33,046 bases of DNA from Superficieibacter electus (lineage in GTDB: Bacteria; Pseudomonadota; Gammaproteobacteria; Enterobacterales; Enterobacteriaceae), in the NCBI RefSeq assembly GCF_002915575.1, contig NZ_PQGD01000032.1, positions 1 through 33,046 on the forward strand. The letters run 5' to 3'. Position numbers and translations under genes: made by a program. Every line of letters starts with the position of its first letter. The stretch's first letter is position 1. Positions 1 to 9,756 of the stretch are shown here, piece after piece. The notes beneath the pieces were generated by a model, which made no database searches, was not told the DNA's origin, and saw only the letters and a program-made list of their open reading frames with translations.

Positions 1-58
1 TTTGTCCGAAGACATTTAAGAATCCATGTCACTTTGAGTGCCCACACAGATTGTCTGA

Positions 59-103
59 TAAATTGTTAAAGAGCAGTGGCGACGCGCTTCAGCGCTCTGT
101 CGC
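59..103 (-). promoter_or_regulatory. rrn leader antitermination site (boxB hairpin and boxA)
   Basis: Reading leftwards, a stem-loop with arms GCGAC/GTCGC (99-103 with 79-83) is followed by TGCTCTTTAACAATTTA (75 to 59), the canonical boxA of rRNA leaders. BoxA recruits NusB/NusE and the SuhB-containing antitermination complex so that polymerase reads through the untranslated rRNA genes. Positions 1-58 continue the leader towards the RNase III processing stem and the 16S gene, which is not in the window. Confidence 0.9.
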
Positions 104-110
104 GAGGTCC

Positions 111-281
111 CGTATAATACGTTTTCCTCATTCAGAGTCAAGCGTTTATTTTCGCTTTTCTCTGCCGGTGTTCATCGCTGAACCCTGCTGACCCGGCGGG
201 CTGTAAGCCGTTGTTCCGTGTCAGTGGAGGCGCATTATAGGGAGTTATTCCGGACTGACAAGTATAAATTAAAAAAAACTT
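111..281 (-). promoter_or_regulatory. rRNA operon tandem promoters P1 and P2 with UP element
   Basis: On the minus strand P1 has -35 TTGTCA (256-261) and -10 TATAAT (234-239), spaced 16 bp. An A/T-rich UP element lies just upstream (about 262-281). P2 has -35 TTGACT (136-141) and -10 TATTAT (114-119), also 16 bp apart. The hexamers and the GC-rich sequence after P1 match the classic enterobacterial rrn promoters, which are controlled by FIS, ppGpp and initiating NTP levels. A position directly downstream of clpB corresponds to rrnG of E. coli. The 16S gene itself would start beyond the left edge. Confidence 0.93.
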
Positions 282-340
282 ACCGTTCGCTTACTTTTCA
301 CCCAAAAACCTTAAAAACGCCTCTTTTCAGCTCATCATCT

Positions 341-370
341 AAACAAAAACGGGCCCCACAGGGCCCGTTT
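341..370 (-). terminator. Rho-independent terminator of clpB
   Basis: Perfect inverted repeat AAACGGGCCC / GGGCCCGTTT with a 4-base loop (347-370), followed on the minus strand by a T-rich run. It lies 18 bp after the clpB stop and separates clpB from the rrn promoters downstream. Confidence 0.9.
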
Positions 371-387
371 AATCGTTTCTGACTGTT

Positions 388-2961
388 TTACTGTATGGCA
401 GCGATACGATCGTTCTGTACCACCAGTTTGATCGTTTTCCCCGGGATTAATTCTCCGGAAAGTATTTGCTGCGCCAGCGGGTTTTCAATCTGCTGCTGAA
501 TAGCACGCTTCAGCGGCCGTGCGCCATAAACCGGATCGTAACCATTCTGGCTGAGCAGCTGCAGCGCGTCGTCAGAGATATGCACTTCATAACCACGCTC
601 TTCCAGACGTTTGTACAGACGTTGCAACTGAATCTGCGCAATCGAGGCGATATGTTTTTCACCCAGCGGATGAAATACCACAACCTCATCTATACGGTTA
701 ATAAATTCCGGGCGGAAGTTGTGGCTAACTACCCCGAGCACCAGTTCTTTAATACTACCGTAATCCAGATCGCCAAAGCGCTCCTGAATCAGATCGGAAC
801 CGAGGTTCGAGGTCATAATGACGACCGTATTACGGAAGTCGACCGTTCTCCCCTGCCCGTCAGTCAAACGACCATCATCCAGCACCTGCAATAAAATGTT
901 GAAGACATCCGGATGCGCTTTCTCCACTTCATCCAGCAGAATGACGGAATAAGGACGACGACGAACCGCTTCTGTCAGATAGCCCCCTTCTTCATAACCC
1001 ACATAGCCAGGAGGTGCCCCCACCAGCCGTGAAACGGAATGTTTCTCCATAAACTCGGACATGTCGATTCGCACCATCGCATCGTCGCTGTCGAACATAA
1101 AATTCGCCAGCGCTTTGCAAAGTTCCGTTTTACCGACCCCGGTGGGACCAAGGAACAGGAACGAACCAATCGGCCGGTTCGGATCGGACAAACCAGCGCG
1201 GCTACGACGAATGGCGTTCGACACGGCCTCCACCGCTTCATTCTGCCCAATCACCCGGCTGTGCAGTTCCTGCTCCATGCGCAACAGTTTCTCGCGCTCG
1301 CCTTCCAGCATCCTGGCAACAGGGATACCGGTCCAGCGCGCCAGAACCTCAGCAATTTCGGCATCGGTGACTTTATTACGCAGCAGACGCATAGTCTTAC
1401 CTTCTGACTGCGTTGCCGACGCCAGCTGTTTTTCCAGCTCCGGAATTTTGCCGTACTGCAATTCGGACATCCGCGCCAGATCGCCCACGCGACGCGCCTG
1501 TTCAATGGCGATTTTCGCCTGCTCCAGCTCCGCTTTAATGGTCTGCGTACCGGAAAGAGAGGCTTTTTCCGCTTTCCATTCTTCTTCCAGCGCAGAATAT
1601 TGCCGCTCTTTTTCGCTTAACTCATCGTTGAGCATATCCAGGCGTTTCAGGCTGGCCTCATCAGACTCTTTTTTCAGCGCCTGCTGTTCCAGTTTCAACT
1701 GAATAATACGGCGATCCAGACGGTCCAGCTCTTCCGGCTTCGAGTCGATCTGCATACGAATACTGGAAGCCGCTTCGTCAATCAGGTCGATAGCTTTATC
1801 CGGCAGCTGGCGATCCGCAATATAACGGTGCGATAACGTCGCTGCCGCGACAATCGCCGGGTCGGTGATCTGCACGTGGTGATGCAGCTCATAACGTTCT
1901 TTCAGACCACGCAGGATGGCGATCGTGTCTTCCACAGATGGCTCGGCGACAAACACTTTCTGGAAACGACGTTCCAGCGCCGCGTCCTTTTCAATGTATT
2001 GACGGTATTCATCAAGCGTTGTGGCACCGACGCAGTGCAGTTCACCGCGAGCCAGGGCAGGCTTCAGCATATTACCGGCGTCCATCGCGCCGTCCGCCTT
2101 GCCCGCGCCGACCATCGTGTGTAACTCGTCAATAAACAGGATCACGTTACCTTCCTGTTTTGACAGATCGTTAAGCACGCCTTTCAGACGCTCCTCGAAT
2201 TCACCACGATATTTTGCGCCAGCCACCAGCGATCCCATATCCAGCGCCAGCACGCGACGGCCTTTTAATCCTTCCGGCACTTCACCGTTAACGATACGCT
2301 GCGCCAGACCTTCAACAATGGCGGTTTTACCGACGCCAGGCTCGCCAATCAGCACCGGGTTGTTTTTCGTACGCCGTTGCAGTACCTGAATGGTACGGCG
2401 AATTTCTTCATCACGGCCGATCACCGGATCGAGTTTGCCCTGCTCGGCACGCTCGGTCAGATCGACGGTATATTTCTTTAATGCCTGACGCTGGTCTTCG
2501 GCACCCTGATCGTTCACGCTGTCACCTCCGCGCATAGTATCAATCGCCTGGGTCACATTGGCCGTGGTTGCGCCAGCCGTTTTCAGCAAATCGGTCAGCG
2601 TACCGCGTGATTCAAGTGCCGCCAGTACAAACAGCTCTGACGAGATAAAGTTGTCACCGCGCTTTTGCGCCAGCTTGTCGCACAGGTTCAGGACGCGTAC
2701 CAGATCCTGAGACGGTTGCACGTCGCCGCCGGTGCCTTCTACCTGCGGCAAACGGCTCAACGCCTGATCGATAGCTGTGCGAAGCTGACCGGCGTTAACG
2801 CCAGCCGAAGTCAGTAAAGGACGCACCGACCCCCCTTCCTGATTCAGTAAGGCGCTCATTAAGTGCAGGGGTTCGATAAATTGGTTGTCTTGCCCAAGCG
2901 CAAGAGACTGGGCGTCGGCAAGAGCAAGCTGGAATTTGTTGGTAAGACGATCCAGACGCAT
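388..2961 (-). CDS. clpB: ATP-dependent disaggregase ClpB (Hsp104 family)
   Basis: Cytosolic AAA+ hexamer that, with DnaK/DnaJ/GrpE, threads proteins out of aggregates after heat shock. The product is 857 residues, the usual enterobacterial length, starting [10 protein letters not shown]. Visible in order: N-terminal Clp_N repeats (about 1-145), NBD1 with Walker A GEPGVGKT (about 206-213) and Walker B in ILFIDE, a long coiled-coil M domain (about 410-530), NBD2 with Walker A GPTGVGKT (about 605-612) and Walker B VILLDE, pore loop GYVG, and the small D2 C-terminal domain. The ATG at 2959-2961 is chosen over one four codons upstream because GGGAGGA sits right before it and the E. coli protein starts there. 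A sigma-32 promoter lies upstream, and grpE, its co-chaperone gene, is in the same window under the same kind of promoter. Family members also use an internal start near codon 149, just before NBD1, to make a short form. Confidence 0.98.
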   Translation of the reverse strand: MRLDRLTNKFQLALADAQSLALGQDNQFIEPLHLMSALLNQEGGSVRPLLTSAGVNAGQLRTAIDQALSRLPQVEGTGGDVQPSQDLVRVLNLCDKLAQKRGDNFISSELFVLAALESRGTLTDLLKTAGATTANVTQAIDTMRGGDSVNDQGAEDQRQALKKYTVDLTERAEQGKLDPVIGRDEEIRRTIQVLQRRTKNNPVLIGEPGVGKTAIVEGLAQRIVNGEVPEGLKGRRVLALDMGSLVAGAKYRGEFEERLKGVLNDLSKQEGNVILFIDELHTMVGAGKADGAMDAGNMLKPALARGELHCVGATTLDEYRQYIEKDAALERRFQKVFVAEPSVEDTIAILRGLKERYELHHHVQITDPAIVAAATLSHRYIADRQLPDKAIDLIDEAASSIRMQIDSKPEELDRLDRRIIQLKLEQQALKKESDEASLKRLDMLNDELSEKERQYSALEEEWKAEKASLSGTQTIKAELEQAKIAIEQARRVGDLARMSELQYGKIPELEKQLASATQSEGKTMRLLRNKVTDAEIAEVLARWTGIPVARMLEGEREKLLRMEQELHSRVIGQNEAVEAVSNAIRRSRAGLSDPNRPIGSFLFLGPTGVGKTELCKALANFMFDSDDAMVRIDMSEFMEKHSVSRLVGAPPGYVGYEEGGYLTEAVRRRPYSVILLDEVEKAHPDVFNILLQVLDDGRLTDGQGRTVDFRNTVVIMTSNLGSDLIQERFGDLDYGSIKELVLGVVSHNFRPEFINRIDEVVVFHPLGEKHIASIAQIQLQRLYKRLEERGYEVHISDDALQLLSQNGYDPVYGARPLKRAIQQQIENPLAQQILSGELIPGKTIKLVVQNDRIAAIQ

Positions 2962-3000
2962 GATTCCTCCCATAACAGGTCAAATTTGCTACTGGAGATT

Positions 3001-3028
3001 AAATGAGGTCATCCCTCAATTATTCAAG
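3001..3028 (-). promoter_or_regulatory. sigma-32 heat-shock promoter of clpB
   Basis: Minus strand CTTGAA (3023-3028), a 14-bp spacer, then CCTCATTT (3001-3008). This fits the RpoH consensus CTTGAA-N13-15-CCCCATNT and the known clpB promoter. It lies about 40 bp before the clpB start. Confidence 0.88.
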
Positions 3029-3086
3029 GTTAAAGACCTGAGTATGTGAAAAAAAAGTTACGTCTGGATCGTCTTGATTCTATAGG

Positions 3087-3818
3087 TTATCTCAGCCAGA
3101 TGAAACTTGCCATTCGGCCGGTTGTTTTATCGCGTCGGTAAGAGAAAAAATGCTGCTTTTCGCTAAACGTGCAGCGGTCGCCGCCAAAGACGTTATCCAC
3201 CCCGACGCGCGCCAGTCGTTGACGGGCAAGCAAGTAGATATCAGCGAAATATTTTTCTCCTGCCGGGCGAAATGCGCTTGATGCTTCCGCCGCTTTTGCC
3301 ATAAACGCCTCACGCACTTCTGCTCCAACTTCAAACGCCGCGGGACCGATAGCGGGTCCCATCCACGCCAGAATATTTTCAGGCTGGTCATTAAAGCAGG
3401 CGATGGTTTCTTCCAGCACTCCTTCACACAGCCCGCGCCAGCCCGCATGGGCCGCAGCCACCTCGGTGCCGGCCCGATTACAGAATAACACCGGCAGGCA
3501 GTCCGCCGTCATCACCGCACAGACTGTGCCGGGCGTCGAACTATAAGACGCATCAGCACGTTTTGAAAGATAAGGCCCGCCGCTCAGGGTTAAAACCGCG
3601 TTACCATGAACCTGTTCGAGCCAGACGGGTTTTGAAGGCAGACCACCCGCAGCAAACAGACGAGTGCGGTTCTCCTCTACGTGCTCCGGGTTATCGCCAC
3701 AATGCGCCCCGAGGTTCAGAGAATCATACGGCGGTAGACTTACACCTCCGATACGCGTAGAGCTACAGGCCCCCACGCCCTGTGGCGCGGGCCATTGCGG
3801 GACGATCACATTTGTCAT
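3087..3818 (-). CDS. pgeF: Peptidoglycan editing factor PgeF (YfiH, laccase/purine nucleoside phosphorylase family)
   Basis: 243 residues, the full family length and close to E. coli YfiH throughout. DUF152/Cu-oxidase_4 proteins carry a metal site built from His-Cys-His. Here these are His71 (EQVHG), Cys107 (TADCLPV) and His124 (AAHAGWRG). The family was first called a laccase or polyphenol oxidase; members also act on purine nucleosides. In E. coli PgeF corrects peptidoglycan precursors carrying L-Ser in place of L-Ala. Its ATG overlaps the rluD stop in an ATGA arrangement (3815-3818), so the two are translationally coupled in one leftward operon. The membership is certain; which activity matters most in the cell is less so. 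Confidence 0.95.
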   Translation of the reverse strand: MTNVIVPQWPAPQGVGACSSTRIGGVSLPPYDSLNLGAHCGDNPEHVEENRTRLFAAGGLPSKPVWLEQVHGNAVLTLSGGPYLSKRADASYSSTPGTVCAVMTADCLPVLFCNRAGTEVAAAHAGWRGLCEGVLEETIACFNDQPENILAWMGPAIGPAAFEVGAEVREAFMAKAAEASSAFRPAGEKYFADIYLLARQRLARVGVDNVFGGDRCTFSEKQHFFSYRRDKTTGRMASFIWLR

Positions 3819-4795
3819 AGCCAGGCAACGTCATCCTTATGTTCTTCAAAGTCGGCGCGCATAGCCTCAATCAAATCGATCATATCCTGTGGGATCGGCG
3901 CGTGCCATTCCATCTCAATACCGCTTATCGGATGGTACAGACGCAACATGGTTGCGTGCAGCGCCTGACGATCGAACTTACGCAGCGCGGTAATAAAGGC
4001 TTCCGATGCCCCCTTCGGCGGACGCGGACGGCCACCGTAAAGCTGATCGCCGACCAGCGGATGCGTAATATGCGACATATGCACGCGGATCTGGTGGGTA
4101 CGCCCGGTCTCCAGACGCAAACGCAGACGCGTATGAATACGGAAGTGCTCCATAATACGATAATGCGTCACCGCCGGTTTGCCCATCGGGTGAACGGACA
4201 TATGCGTGCGTTTAGTTGGGTGACGGCTGATGGGTTCATTAACGCTTCCACCCGCCGTCATATGACCAATAGCCACCGCTTCATACTCACGGGTAATTTC
4301 GCGCAGTTGCAGGGATTCTACCAACCGCGTTTGCGCCGGAACGGTTTTTGCCACCACCATCAAACCGGTAGTGTCTTTATCCAGACGGTGAACAATACCT
4401 GCGCGAGGAACGTCGGCAATCGGCGGATAGTAATGCAGCAGCGCATTCAGTACCGTACCGTCCGGATTACCCGCGCCAGGGTGAACCACTAAATCGCGCG
4501 GCTTGTTAATAACGAGGATGTCATCATCTTCATAGACGATATCCAGCGGGATGTTCTGCGGCTCGAAGCGAGCTTCTTCTTCGATTTCAGCATTGATGGC
4601 CACGGTTTCCCCGCCCAACACTTTCTCTTTCGGCTTGTCGCAAATTATGCCGTTAACCTGCACCTGTTGAGCAAGTATCCAATCTTTCATTCGCGATCGC
4701 GAATAATCAGGGAACAATTCGGCCAAAGCCTGATCTAAGCGTTGACCGAGTTGAGTTTCGGACACCGTTGCGGTGAGTTGTACTAGTTGTGCCAT
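3815..4795 (-). CDS. rluD: 23S rRNA pseudouridine synthase RluD
   Basis: Makes pseudouridines 1911, 1915 and 1917 in helix 69 of 23S rRNA, important for late 50S assembly and translation termination. The 326-residue product has an N-terminal S4 RNA-binding domain (about 17-80) and a RluA-type catalytic domain with the HRLDK motif, catalytic Asp139. The C-terminal GRTHQIRVH block is also present. It is the first gene of the rluD-pgeF pair, which overlap by 4 bp. It is divergent from bamD across a 131-bp spacer, an arrangement conserved in enterics. Confidence 0.97.
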   Translation of the reverse strand: MAQLVQLTATVSETQLGQRLDQALAELFPDYSRSRMKDWILAQQVQVNGIICDKPKEKVLGGETVAINAEIEEEARFEPQNIPLDIVYEDDDILVINKPRDLVVHPGAGNPDGTVLNALLHYYPPIADVPRAGIVHRLDKDTTGLMVVAKTVPAQTRLVESLQLREITREYEAVAIGHMTAGGSVNEPISRHPTKRTHMSVHPMGKPAVTHYRIMEHFRIHTRLRLRLETGRTHQIRVHMSHITHPLVGDQLYGGRPRPPKGASEAFITALRKFDRQALHATMLRLYHPISGIEMEWHAPIPQDMIDLIEAMRADFEEHKDDVAWL

Positions 4796-4837
4796 AGACA
4801 GCTTCTTCGTTTAACGTTGGGTTTTACGGCTTTGCCG

Positions 4838-4843
4838 TATAAT
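4838..4843 (+). promoter_or_regulatory. Probable -10 element of the bamD promoter
   Basis: A perfect TATAAT in the rluD-bamD spacer, with TTGGGT (4817-4822) upstream at a short 15-bp spacing as the best -35 candidate. A small dyad (TACGGC ttt GCCGTA) abuts the -10. Downstream in the leader, CGGGAG (4872-4877) and CTCCCG (4892-4897) could form an mRNA hairpin before the bamD ribosome site. Confidence 0.55.
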
Positions 4844-4926
4844 ATAGTGTGCTATTGTAGCTGGTCTTAATCGGGAGCATGAACAGTTAATCTCCCGCAT
4901 AAACATTCTGAGGAAGTCAAAACGTC

Positions 4927-5664
4927 ATGATGCGCATGAAATATCTGGTGGCAGCAGCCACACTGAGCCTGGCTTTGGTGGGGTGCTCCGGCTCAAAGGA
5001 AGAGGTACCTGATAATCCGCCTGCGGAAATCTACGCGACTGCTCAGCAAAAACTGCAGGACGGTAACTGGAAACAAGCAATAACGCAACTGGAAGCGCTG
5101 GATAATCGTTATCCCTTTGGGCCTTATTCGCAACAGGTGCAGTTGGATCTGATCTACGCATATTATAAAAATGCCGATCTGCCGCTGGCACAGGCTTCTA
5201 TCGATCGCTTTATGCGTCTGAACCCGACCCATCCTAACATCGACTATGTAATGTACATGCGCGGGTTGACTAACATGGCGCTGGACGATAGCGCGCTTCA
5301 GGGGTTCTTCGGTGTCGATCGTAGCGATCGTGATCCGTTGCATGCCCGCGATGCCTTTAACGATTTCTCGAAGCTGGTGCGCGGTTATCCCAACAGCCAG
5401 TACGTTACCGATGCCACAAAGCGTCTGGTCTTCCTGAAAGATCGTCTGTCTAAGTATGAATACTCCGTGGCGGAATATTATACTCAGCGTGGCGCATGGG
5501 TCGCCGTGGTGAACCGTGTTGAAGGTATGCTGCGCGATTACCCTGATACACAGGCAACGCGTGACGCCCTGCCGCTGATGGAAAACGCCTATCGTGAAAT
5601 GCAGATGAACACGCAGGCTGAGAAAGTGGCGAAAATTATCGCTGCTAACAGCAGCAACACCTGA
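4927..5664 (+). CDS. bamD: Outer-membrane protein assembly factor BamD (YfiO)
   Basis: Essential lipoprotein of the BAM complex, anchored in the inner leaflet of the outer membrane, where it regulates BamA and recognises substrate beta-signals. The 245-residue product has a signal peptide with lipobox LVGC, giving lipidated Cys20. The residues after the Cys are Ser-Gly, compatible with Lol export to the outer membrane. Five TPR-like helical repeats fill the rest, with the conserved NRYPFGPY and GYPNSQY segments. Length and sequence are nearly identical to E. coli BamD. It is monocistronic, closed by a terminator. BamE, another lipoprotein of the same complex, is encoded at 23044 in this window. 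Confidence 0.98.
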   Translation: MMRMKYLVAAATLSLALVGCSGSKEEVPDNPPAEIYATAQQKLQDGNWKQAITQLEALDNRYPFGPYSQQVQLDLIYAYYKNADLPLAQASIDRFMRLNPTHPNIDYVMYMRGLTNMALDDSALQGFFGVDRSDRDPLHARDAFNDFSKLVRGYPNSQYVTDATKRLVFLKDRLSKYEYSVAEYYTQRGAWVAVVNRVEGMLRDYPDTQATRDALPLMENAYREMQMNTQAEKVAKIIAANSSNT

Positions 5665-5682
5665 TTTTCTCTTTTCTAACGT

Positions 5683-5713
5683 AAAACGGCAGCCCTCAGG
5701 CTGCCGTTTTTTT
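5683..5713 (+). terminator. Rho-independent terminator after bamD
   Basis: AAAACGGCAGCC / GGCTGCCGTTTT with a CTCA loop, followed by T7. The stem is 12 bp, 18 bp after the bamD stop. Confidence 0.94.
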
Positions 5714-5847
5714 ATCCATTTGCTGAGTGATGCGACTCAGATCATCCCATCAAATATGGCGGGTAATTTCGCTGACTTCAAGCAAAATAACGCCTCTTCA
5801 TGTTCTGTCTCACAAAAAGTCTTCGTTGACAAAAAGTGACAAAAAAA

Positions 5848-6276
<429 letters not shown>

Positions 6277-6302
6277 CCCCCTTATATTGAGTGTATCGCC
6301 AA

Positions 6303-6325
6303 CGCGCCTCCGGGCGCGGTTTTTG
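6303..6325 (+). terminator. Terminator after raiA
   Basis: CGCGCC / GGCGCG stem with a four-base loop, then T5. Its T-run touches the -35 of the pheA promoter, so raiA ends directly against the next transcription unit. Confidence 0.85.
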
Positions 6326-6355
6326 TTGACAGAGTGAAAACAGAGCGGGTACTTT
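6326..6355 (+). promoter_or_regulatory. pheLA promoter
   Basis: Perfect -35 TTGACA (6326-6331), an 18-bp spacer, -10 TACTTT (6350-6355). It lies about 30 bp upstream of the leader peptide, as in E. coli pheA. Confidence 0.82.
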
Positions 6356-6381
6356 ACCTCTATCGACGTCAGGACATTATT

Positions 6382-6429
6382 ATGAAAATCATCCCGTTTT
6401 TCTTCGCATTCTTTTTTACCTTCCCCTGA
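6382..6429 (+). CDS. pheL: pheA operon leader peptide PheL
   Basis: A 15-codon ORF reading [15 protein letters not shown], with seven phenylalanines. When charged tRNA-Phe is scarce the ribosome stalls on these codons, the antiterminator forms and pheA is transcribed. The peptide has the same length and Phe pattern as the E. coli leader (MKH... there, MKI... here). The Phe-rich codons, the stop and the downstream terminator are all in the classical attenuator spacing. Confidence 0.95.
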   Translation: MKIIPFFFAFFFTFP

Positions 6430-6503
6430 ACGGGAGGCGTTTCGTCGTGTGATAAAGAATGCGAAGACGAACAATAAAGCCTCCCACTCCGGGGGGCTTT
6501 TTT
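6430..6503 (+). promoter_or_regulatory. pheA transcription attenuator
   Basis: The terminator arm is AAAGCCTCCC / GGGGGGCTTT (about 6477-6500) followed by a T-run. Sequence between the pheL stop and the stem can pair alternatively with its left arm to make the antiterminator. Together with pheL this is a standard phenylalanine-responsive attenuator. The pheA ribosome site lies just past the T-run. Confidence 0.9.
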
Positions 6504-6526
6504 ATGGACAACAGACAGGCGAGATT

Positions 6527-7687
6527 ATGACTGAGGAAAACCCGTTACTGGCCCTGCGCGATAAAATCAGCGCGCTGGATGAACAATTACTGGCGCTGCT
6601 GGCCGAGCGCCGTGGGCTGGCCGTTGAAGTCGGCAAAGCTAAGCTCACCTCTCATCGCCCGGTTCGCGACATCGACCGCGAGCGCGCCCTGCTTGAGAGA
6701 TTGATTCAGCTTGGCAAAACACACCAGCTTGACGCCCATTATATTACCCGTCTGTTCCATCTTATTATTGAAGACTCCGTGCTGACCCAGCAGGCGTTGC
6801 TGCAGCAGCACCTTAATAAAACTGACCCGCAATCCGCGCGCATCGCATTTCTGGGCCCCAAAGGCTCGTATTCCCATCTGGCCGCGCGCCAGTATGCGGC
6901 CCGGCATTTTGCCCAGTTTATTGAGAGCGGTTGTGCAAAATTTGCCGATATTTTTAACCAGGTGGAAACCGGCCAGGCGGATTACGCCGTCGTACCGATT
7001 GAGAACACCAGTTCCGGCTCGATCAATGATGTCTACGATCTGCTCCAGCACACGTCGCTTTCGATCGTCGGAGAAATGACGGTGACTATCGATCACTGCC
7101 TGCTGGTGTCCGCCACCACTGACGTGAATAAAATCAGAACGGTGTACAGCCATCCCCAGCCGTTCCAGCAGTGCAGTCAGTTCATTAACCGCTACCCGCA
7201 CTGGAAGATTGAATATACCGAAAGCACGTCGGCGGCAATGGAGAAAGTCGCGCAGTCCGCGTCCGGCGACGTTGCCGCGCTGGGGAGCGAAGCGGGCGGC
7301 GCATTGTATGGTTTACAGGTGCTTGAGCGTATTCAGGCAAACCAGACGCAGAATTTTACCCGCTTTGTGGTGCTGGCGCGTAAGGCGGTTGAGGTTTCCG
7401 ATCAGGTTCCGGCGAAAACCACCCTGCTTATCGCTACCGGTCAGCAGGCCGGTGCGCTGGTTGAAGCGCTGCTGGTACTGCGCAATCACAATGTGATCAT
7501 GACCAAACTGGAATCACGCCCGATTTACGGTAATCCCTGGGAAGAGATGTTTTATCTGGATATCCAGGCCAATCTTGAATCGCGGGCAATGCAGGCCGCG
7601 CTTAAAGAGCTGGCTGCCATTACCCGCTCCATGAAAGTGCTGGGCTGCTATCCGAGTGAAAACGTGGTGCCGGTCGATCCGGTTTAA
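6527..7687 (+). CDS. pheA: Bifunctional chorismate mutase / prephenate dehydratase PheA
   Basis: Converts chorismate to prephenate and then to phenylpyruvate, committing flux to phenylalanine. The 386-residue product has an N-terminal AroQ chorismate mutase domain (about 1-95, with the [17 protein letters not shown] helix), a central prephenate dehydratase domain (about 104-285, [16 protein letters not shown]), and a C-terminal ACT domain with the GALV and ESRP phenylalanine-binding motifs (about 309-332). The ATG at 6527 gives the E. coli length; the reading frame is open further upstream but passes through the attenuator. It is controlled by pheL. Its stop codon overlaps that of the opposing gene at 7684, and I see no intrinsic terminator between them. 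Confidence 0.98.
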   Translation: MTEENPLLALRDKISALDEQLLALLAERRGLAVEVGKAKLTSHRPVRDIDRERALLERLIQLGKTHQLDAHYITRLFHLIIEDSVLTQQALLQQHLNKTDPQSARIAFLGPKGSYSHLAARQYAARHFAQFIESGCAKFADIFNQVETGQADYAVVPIENTSSGSINDVYDLLQHTSLSIVGEMTVTIDHCLLVSATTDVNKIRTVYSHPQPFQQCSQFINRYPHWKIEYTESTSAAMEKVAQSASGDVAALGSEAGGALYGLQVLERIQANQTQNFTRFVVLARKAVEVSDQVPAKTTLLIATGQQAGALVEALLVLRNHNVIMTKLESRPIYGNPWEEMFYLDIQANLESRAMQAALKELAAITRSMKVLGCYPSENVVPVDPV

Positions 7688-8556
7688 TCCTCAGTAAATG
7701 GCCGTTTCTTCACCCCTGCCACGCTGACGGGCAGGGTGAAGATCGCCCCGGAGAGCGGGTATTGCGCAATTTCCTGCGCGTCCATATTTTCTCGCGTAGT
7801 GGTGATAAACAGCGTTTTCATCTCCGGGCCACCAAAGCACACCATCGTCGGGCAACGTACCGGCAATCGGTATTCTTCTAATTGCTCGCCCTGCGCAGAA
7901 AAGCGGGCGATACGCCAGCCGTCATACATCGCACTCCAGTAACCGCCTTCGACATCCACCGCTGCACCGTCAGGACTACCTTCACCTTCAGCAAACTGGC
8001 GGAAGATTTCGCGCTGGCCCGGTTCACCTTCGGCGTCCAGCGGCGTGCGGTAAATGACATTATTGGGCGTATCAGAACTGTACATCCACTTTTCATCGTC
8101 GCTAAACGCCAGACCGTTAGAGCCCTGGATATCACTCTGGATCACCTGCGGTGTCAGATCGTTACCCACTCTCATCAGCAGCGCCCCGTTATAATCGCCG
8201 GGGGACCAGAAGGTGCCTGCATAAAAACGCCCTTTCCGGTCGGTTCCCCCGTCATTAAAGCGGGCCAGTTGCGGGTTAGAGGGATTATCACAGATCTTGT
8301 GTGTCAGCAGACCGCGTTTATCCGCCAGCCAAATGGCATGACGCAGCGCGACGATAAAACCGCCCTTCTCCCGTAGCGCAAAGCAACCGACCTCTTCAGG
8401 AAACTGAAGAACCTGGTGATCGCCACTTTGCAGGTGATAACGGTGGATTTCGCCTTCAAGAATATCGGCCCAATAGAGTGCCTGCTCATCCTCGCTCCAG
8501 GTCGGACACTCAGGCAGATGCCCGGTATAATCAAACAGTGGTTGCAGTACGGCCAT
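7684..8556 (-). CDS. SMP-30/gluconolactonase/LRE family protein
   Basis: 290 residues, a six-bladed beta-propeller of the regucalcin/gluconolactonase family, which hydrolyses aldonolactones using one divalent metal ion. The ligand residues are visible: Glu16 (LPECPTW), Asn147 (GSNGLAF) and Asp196 (SPDGAAVD), with Asn101-Asp102 (FNDGGTD) at the substrate site. No signal peptide, so cytosolic. Substrate unknown; a sugar lactone is the family expectation. The gene sits between convergent pheA and tyrA, which are neighbours in E. coli. Its stop codon overlaps that of pheA. It starts just past the tyrA terminator with a GGGAGAAGGA ribosome site, so it may depend on read-through from aroF-tyrA; I see no convincing promoter of its own. 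Confidence 0.9.
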   Translation of the reverse strand: MAVLQPLFDYTGHLPECPTWSEDEQALYWADILEGEIHRYHLQSGDHQVLQFPEEVGCFALREKGGFIVALRHAIWLADKRGLLTHKICDNPSNPQLARFNDGGTDRKGRFYAGTFWSPGDYNGALLMRVGNDLTPQVIQSDIQGSNGLAFSDDEKWMYSSDTPNNVIYRTPLDAEGEPGQREIFRQFAEGEGSPDGAAVDVEGGYWSAMYDGWRIARFSAQGEQLEEYRLPVRCPTMVCFGGPEMKTLFITTTRENMDAQEIAQYPLSGAIFTLPVSVAGVKKRPFTED

Positions 8557-8571
8557 ATCCTTCTCCCTTAT

Positions 8572-8604
8572 AAAAAAAGCCAGCGGGTCTCCCCTCTGGC
8601 TTTT
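8572..8604 (-). terminator. Terminator of the aroF-tyrA operon
   Basis: AAAAGCCAG / CTGGCTTTT arms (8575-8583 and 8596-8604) with a 12-base loop, followed on the minus strand by T7. It lies 21 bp after tyrA and 16 bp before the gluconolactonase-like start codon. Confidence 0.87.
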
Positions 8605-8624
8605 GAGTATATACAGGATTTTAC

Positions 8625-9746
8625 TTACTGGCGGCTATCGTTTGCCTGGCGCAGCAGCCCGCGACTTTCACTCTGAAAGCGCTGCGCGTAATCGCCAAAC
8701 CAGTGTTCAACTTTACGAAAGCTATCGATAAACGCCTGTTTATCACCCTGCTCCAGTAAGGTAATGGCATCGCCAAAGCGCTGGTAATAACGTTTTATCA
8801 GCGCCAGATTATTGCCTGAGGCCATAATAATATCGGCGTAAAGCTGCGGGTCCTGAGCAAACAATCGTCCAACCATCGCCAGCTCCAGACGATAGATAGG
8901 CGATGAGAGCGCCAGAAGCTGTTCAAGCTGTACATTCTCTTCCGCCAGATGAAGACCGTAGGCAAAAGTGGCAAAGTGGCGGAGCGCCTGAATAAACGCC
9001 ATATTCTGATCGTGCTCGACCGCACTGATACGGTGAAGACGCGCACCCCAGACCTGGATCTGCTCAAGAAACCACTGGTACGCCTCCGGCTGACGACCAT
9101 CGCACCAGACCACCACCTGCTTGGCGAGACTCCCGCTATCCGGGCCAAACATCGGATGTAACCCCAGCACCGGCCCCTTGTGCGCAGCCAGCATCGCCTG
9201 TAGCGGTCCGTTTTTCACCGAGGCCAGATCCACCAGAATGCAATCTTCTGGCAGCGTCGGTAGCTGACGGATAATCTGCTCCGTGGCATGAATGGGCACG
9301 CTGACAATCACCATCCCGGCATCGGCAACAATCTCTTCTGCCTGCGCCCAGTCCTCTTTTTCGAGGATTTTTACCTGGTAGCCGGAAAGCGTGAGCATTT
9401 TTTCAAACAGGCGTCCCATTTGCCCACCACCACCGACAATCACTACCGGGCGCAGCGTCGGACAGAGGGTTTTGAAACCTTTGTCGTTTTCGCTGGAATA
9501 GGATTCCCGCATCACCCGGCGCAGGACGTCTTCAATTAAATCGGGCGGTACGCCCAGCGCTTCTGCCTCTTTGCGCCGCGAGGCCAGCATAGACGCTTCA
9601 CGCTCCGGAACGTAGATCGGCAGGCCGAACTGGCTTTTTACTTCCCCGACTTCAGCCACTAATGCCAGCCGCTTCGCCAGCAGCCCCAGCAGCGCCTTAT
9701 CCACTTCATCAATTTGATCGCGTAGCGCGGTCAACTCAGCAACCAT
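8625..9746 (-). CDS. tyrA: Bifunctional chorismate mutase / prephenate dehydrogenase TyrA
   Basis: Makes prephenate from chorismate and oxidises it with NAD+ to 4-hydroxyphenylpyruvate, the committed step to tyrosine; the activity is feedback-inhibited by tyrosine. The 373-residue product has an AroQ chorismate mutase domain (about 1-90), then a Rossmann dehydrogenase domain with GGGGQMG at 105-111 and the conserved [10 protein letters not shown] block, then a helical dimerisation region. I start it at the ATG at 9744-9746 (E. coli start, [10 protein letters not shown]) rather than two codons upstream, because GAGG is correctly spaced for it. It follows aroF by 10 bp in one operon. Confidence 0.97.
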   Translation of the reverse strand: MVAELTALRDQIDEVDKALLGLLAKRLALVAEVGEVKSQFGLPIYVPEREASMLASRRKEAEALGVPPDLIEDVLRRVMRESYSSENDKGFKTLCPTLRPVVIVGGGGQMGRLFEKMLTLSGYQVKILEKEDWAQAEEIVADAGMVIVSVPIHATEQIIRQLPTLPEDCILVDLASVKNGPLQAMLAAHKGPVLGLHPMFGPDSGSLAKQVVVWCDGRQPEAYQWFLEQIQVWGARLHRISAVEHDQNMAFIQALRHFATFAYGLHLAEENVQLEQLLALSSPIYRLELAMVGRLFAQDPQLYADIIMASGNNLALIKRYYQRFGDAITLLEQGDKQAFIDSFRKVEHWFGDYAQRFQSESRGLLRQANDSRQ

Positions 9747-9756
9747 AACCAACCTC

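Noticed and set aside
1061-1702. A 213-codon plus-strand ORF inside clpB
   Set aside because: Shadow of the strongly conserved clpB coding strand, Ser/Arg-rich composition, no ribosome site.
3839-4492. A 217-codon plus-strand ORF opposite rluD
   Set aside because: Antisense shadow of a conserved gene, without family resemblance or ribosome site.
6449-6526. Upstream in-frame extension of pheA
   Set aside because: It would translate the attenuator stem; the ATG at 6527 gives the family length and is placed right after the attenuator.
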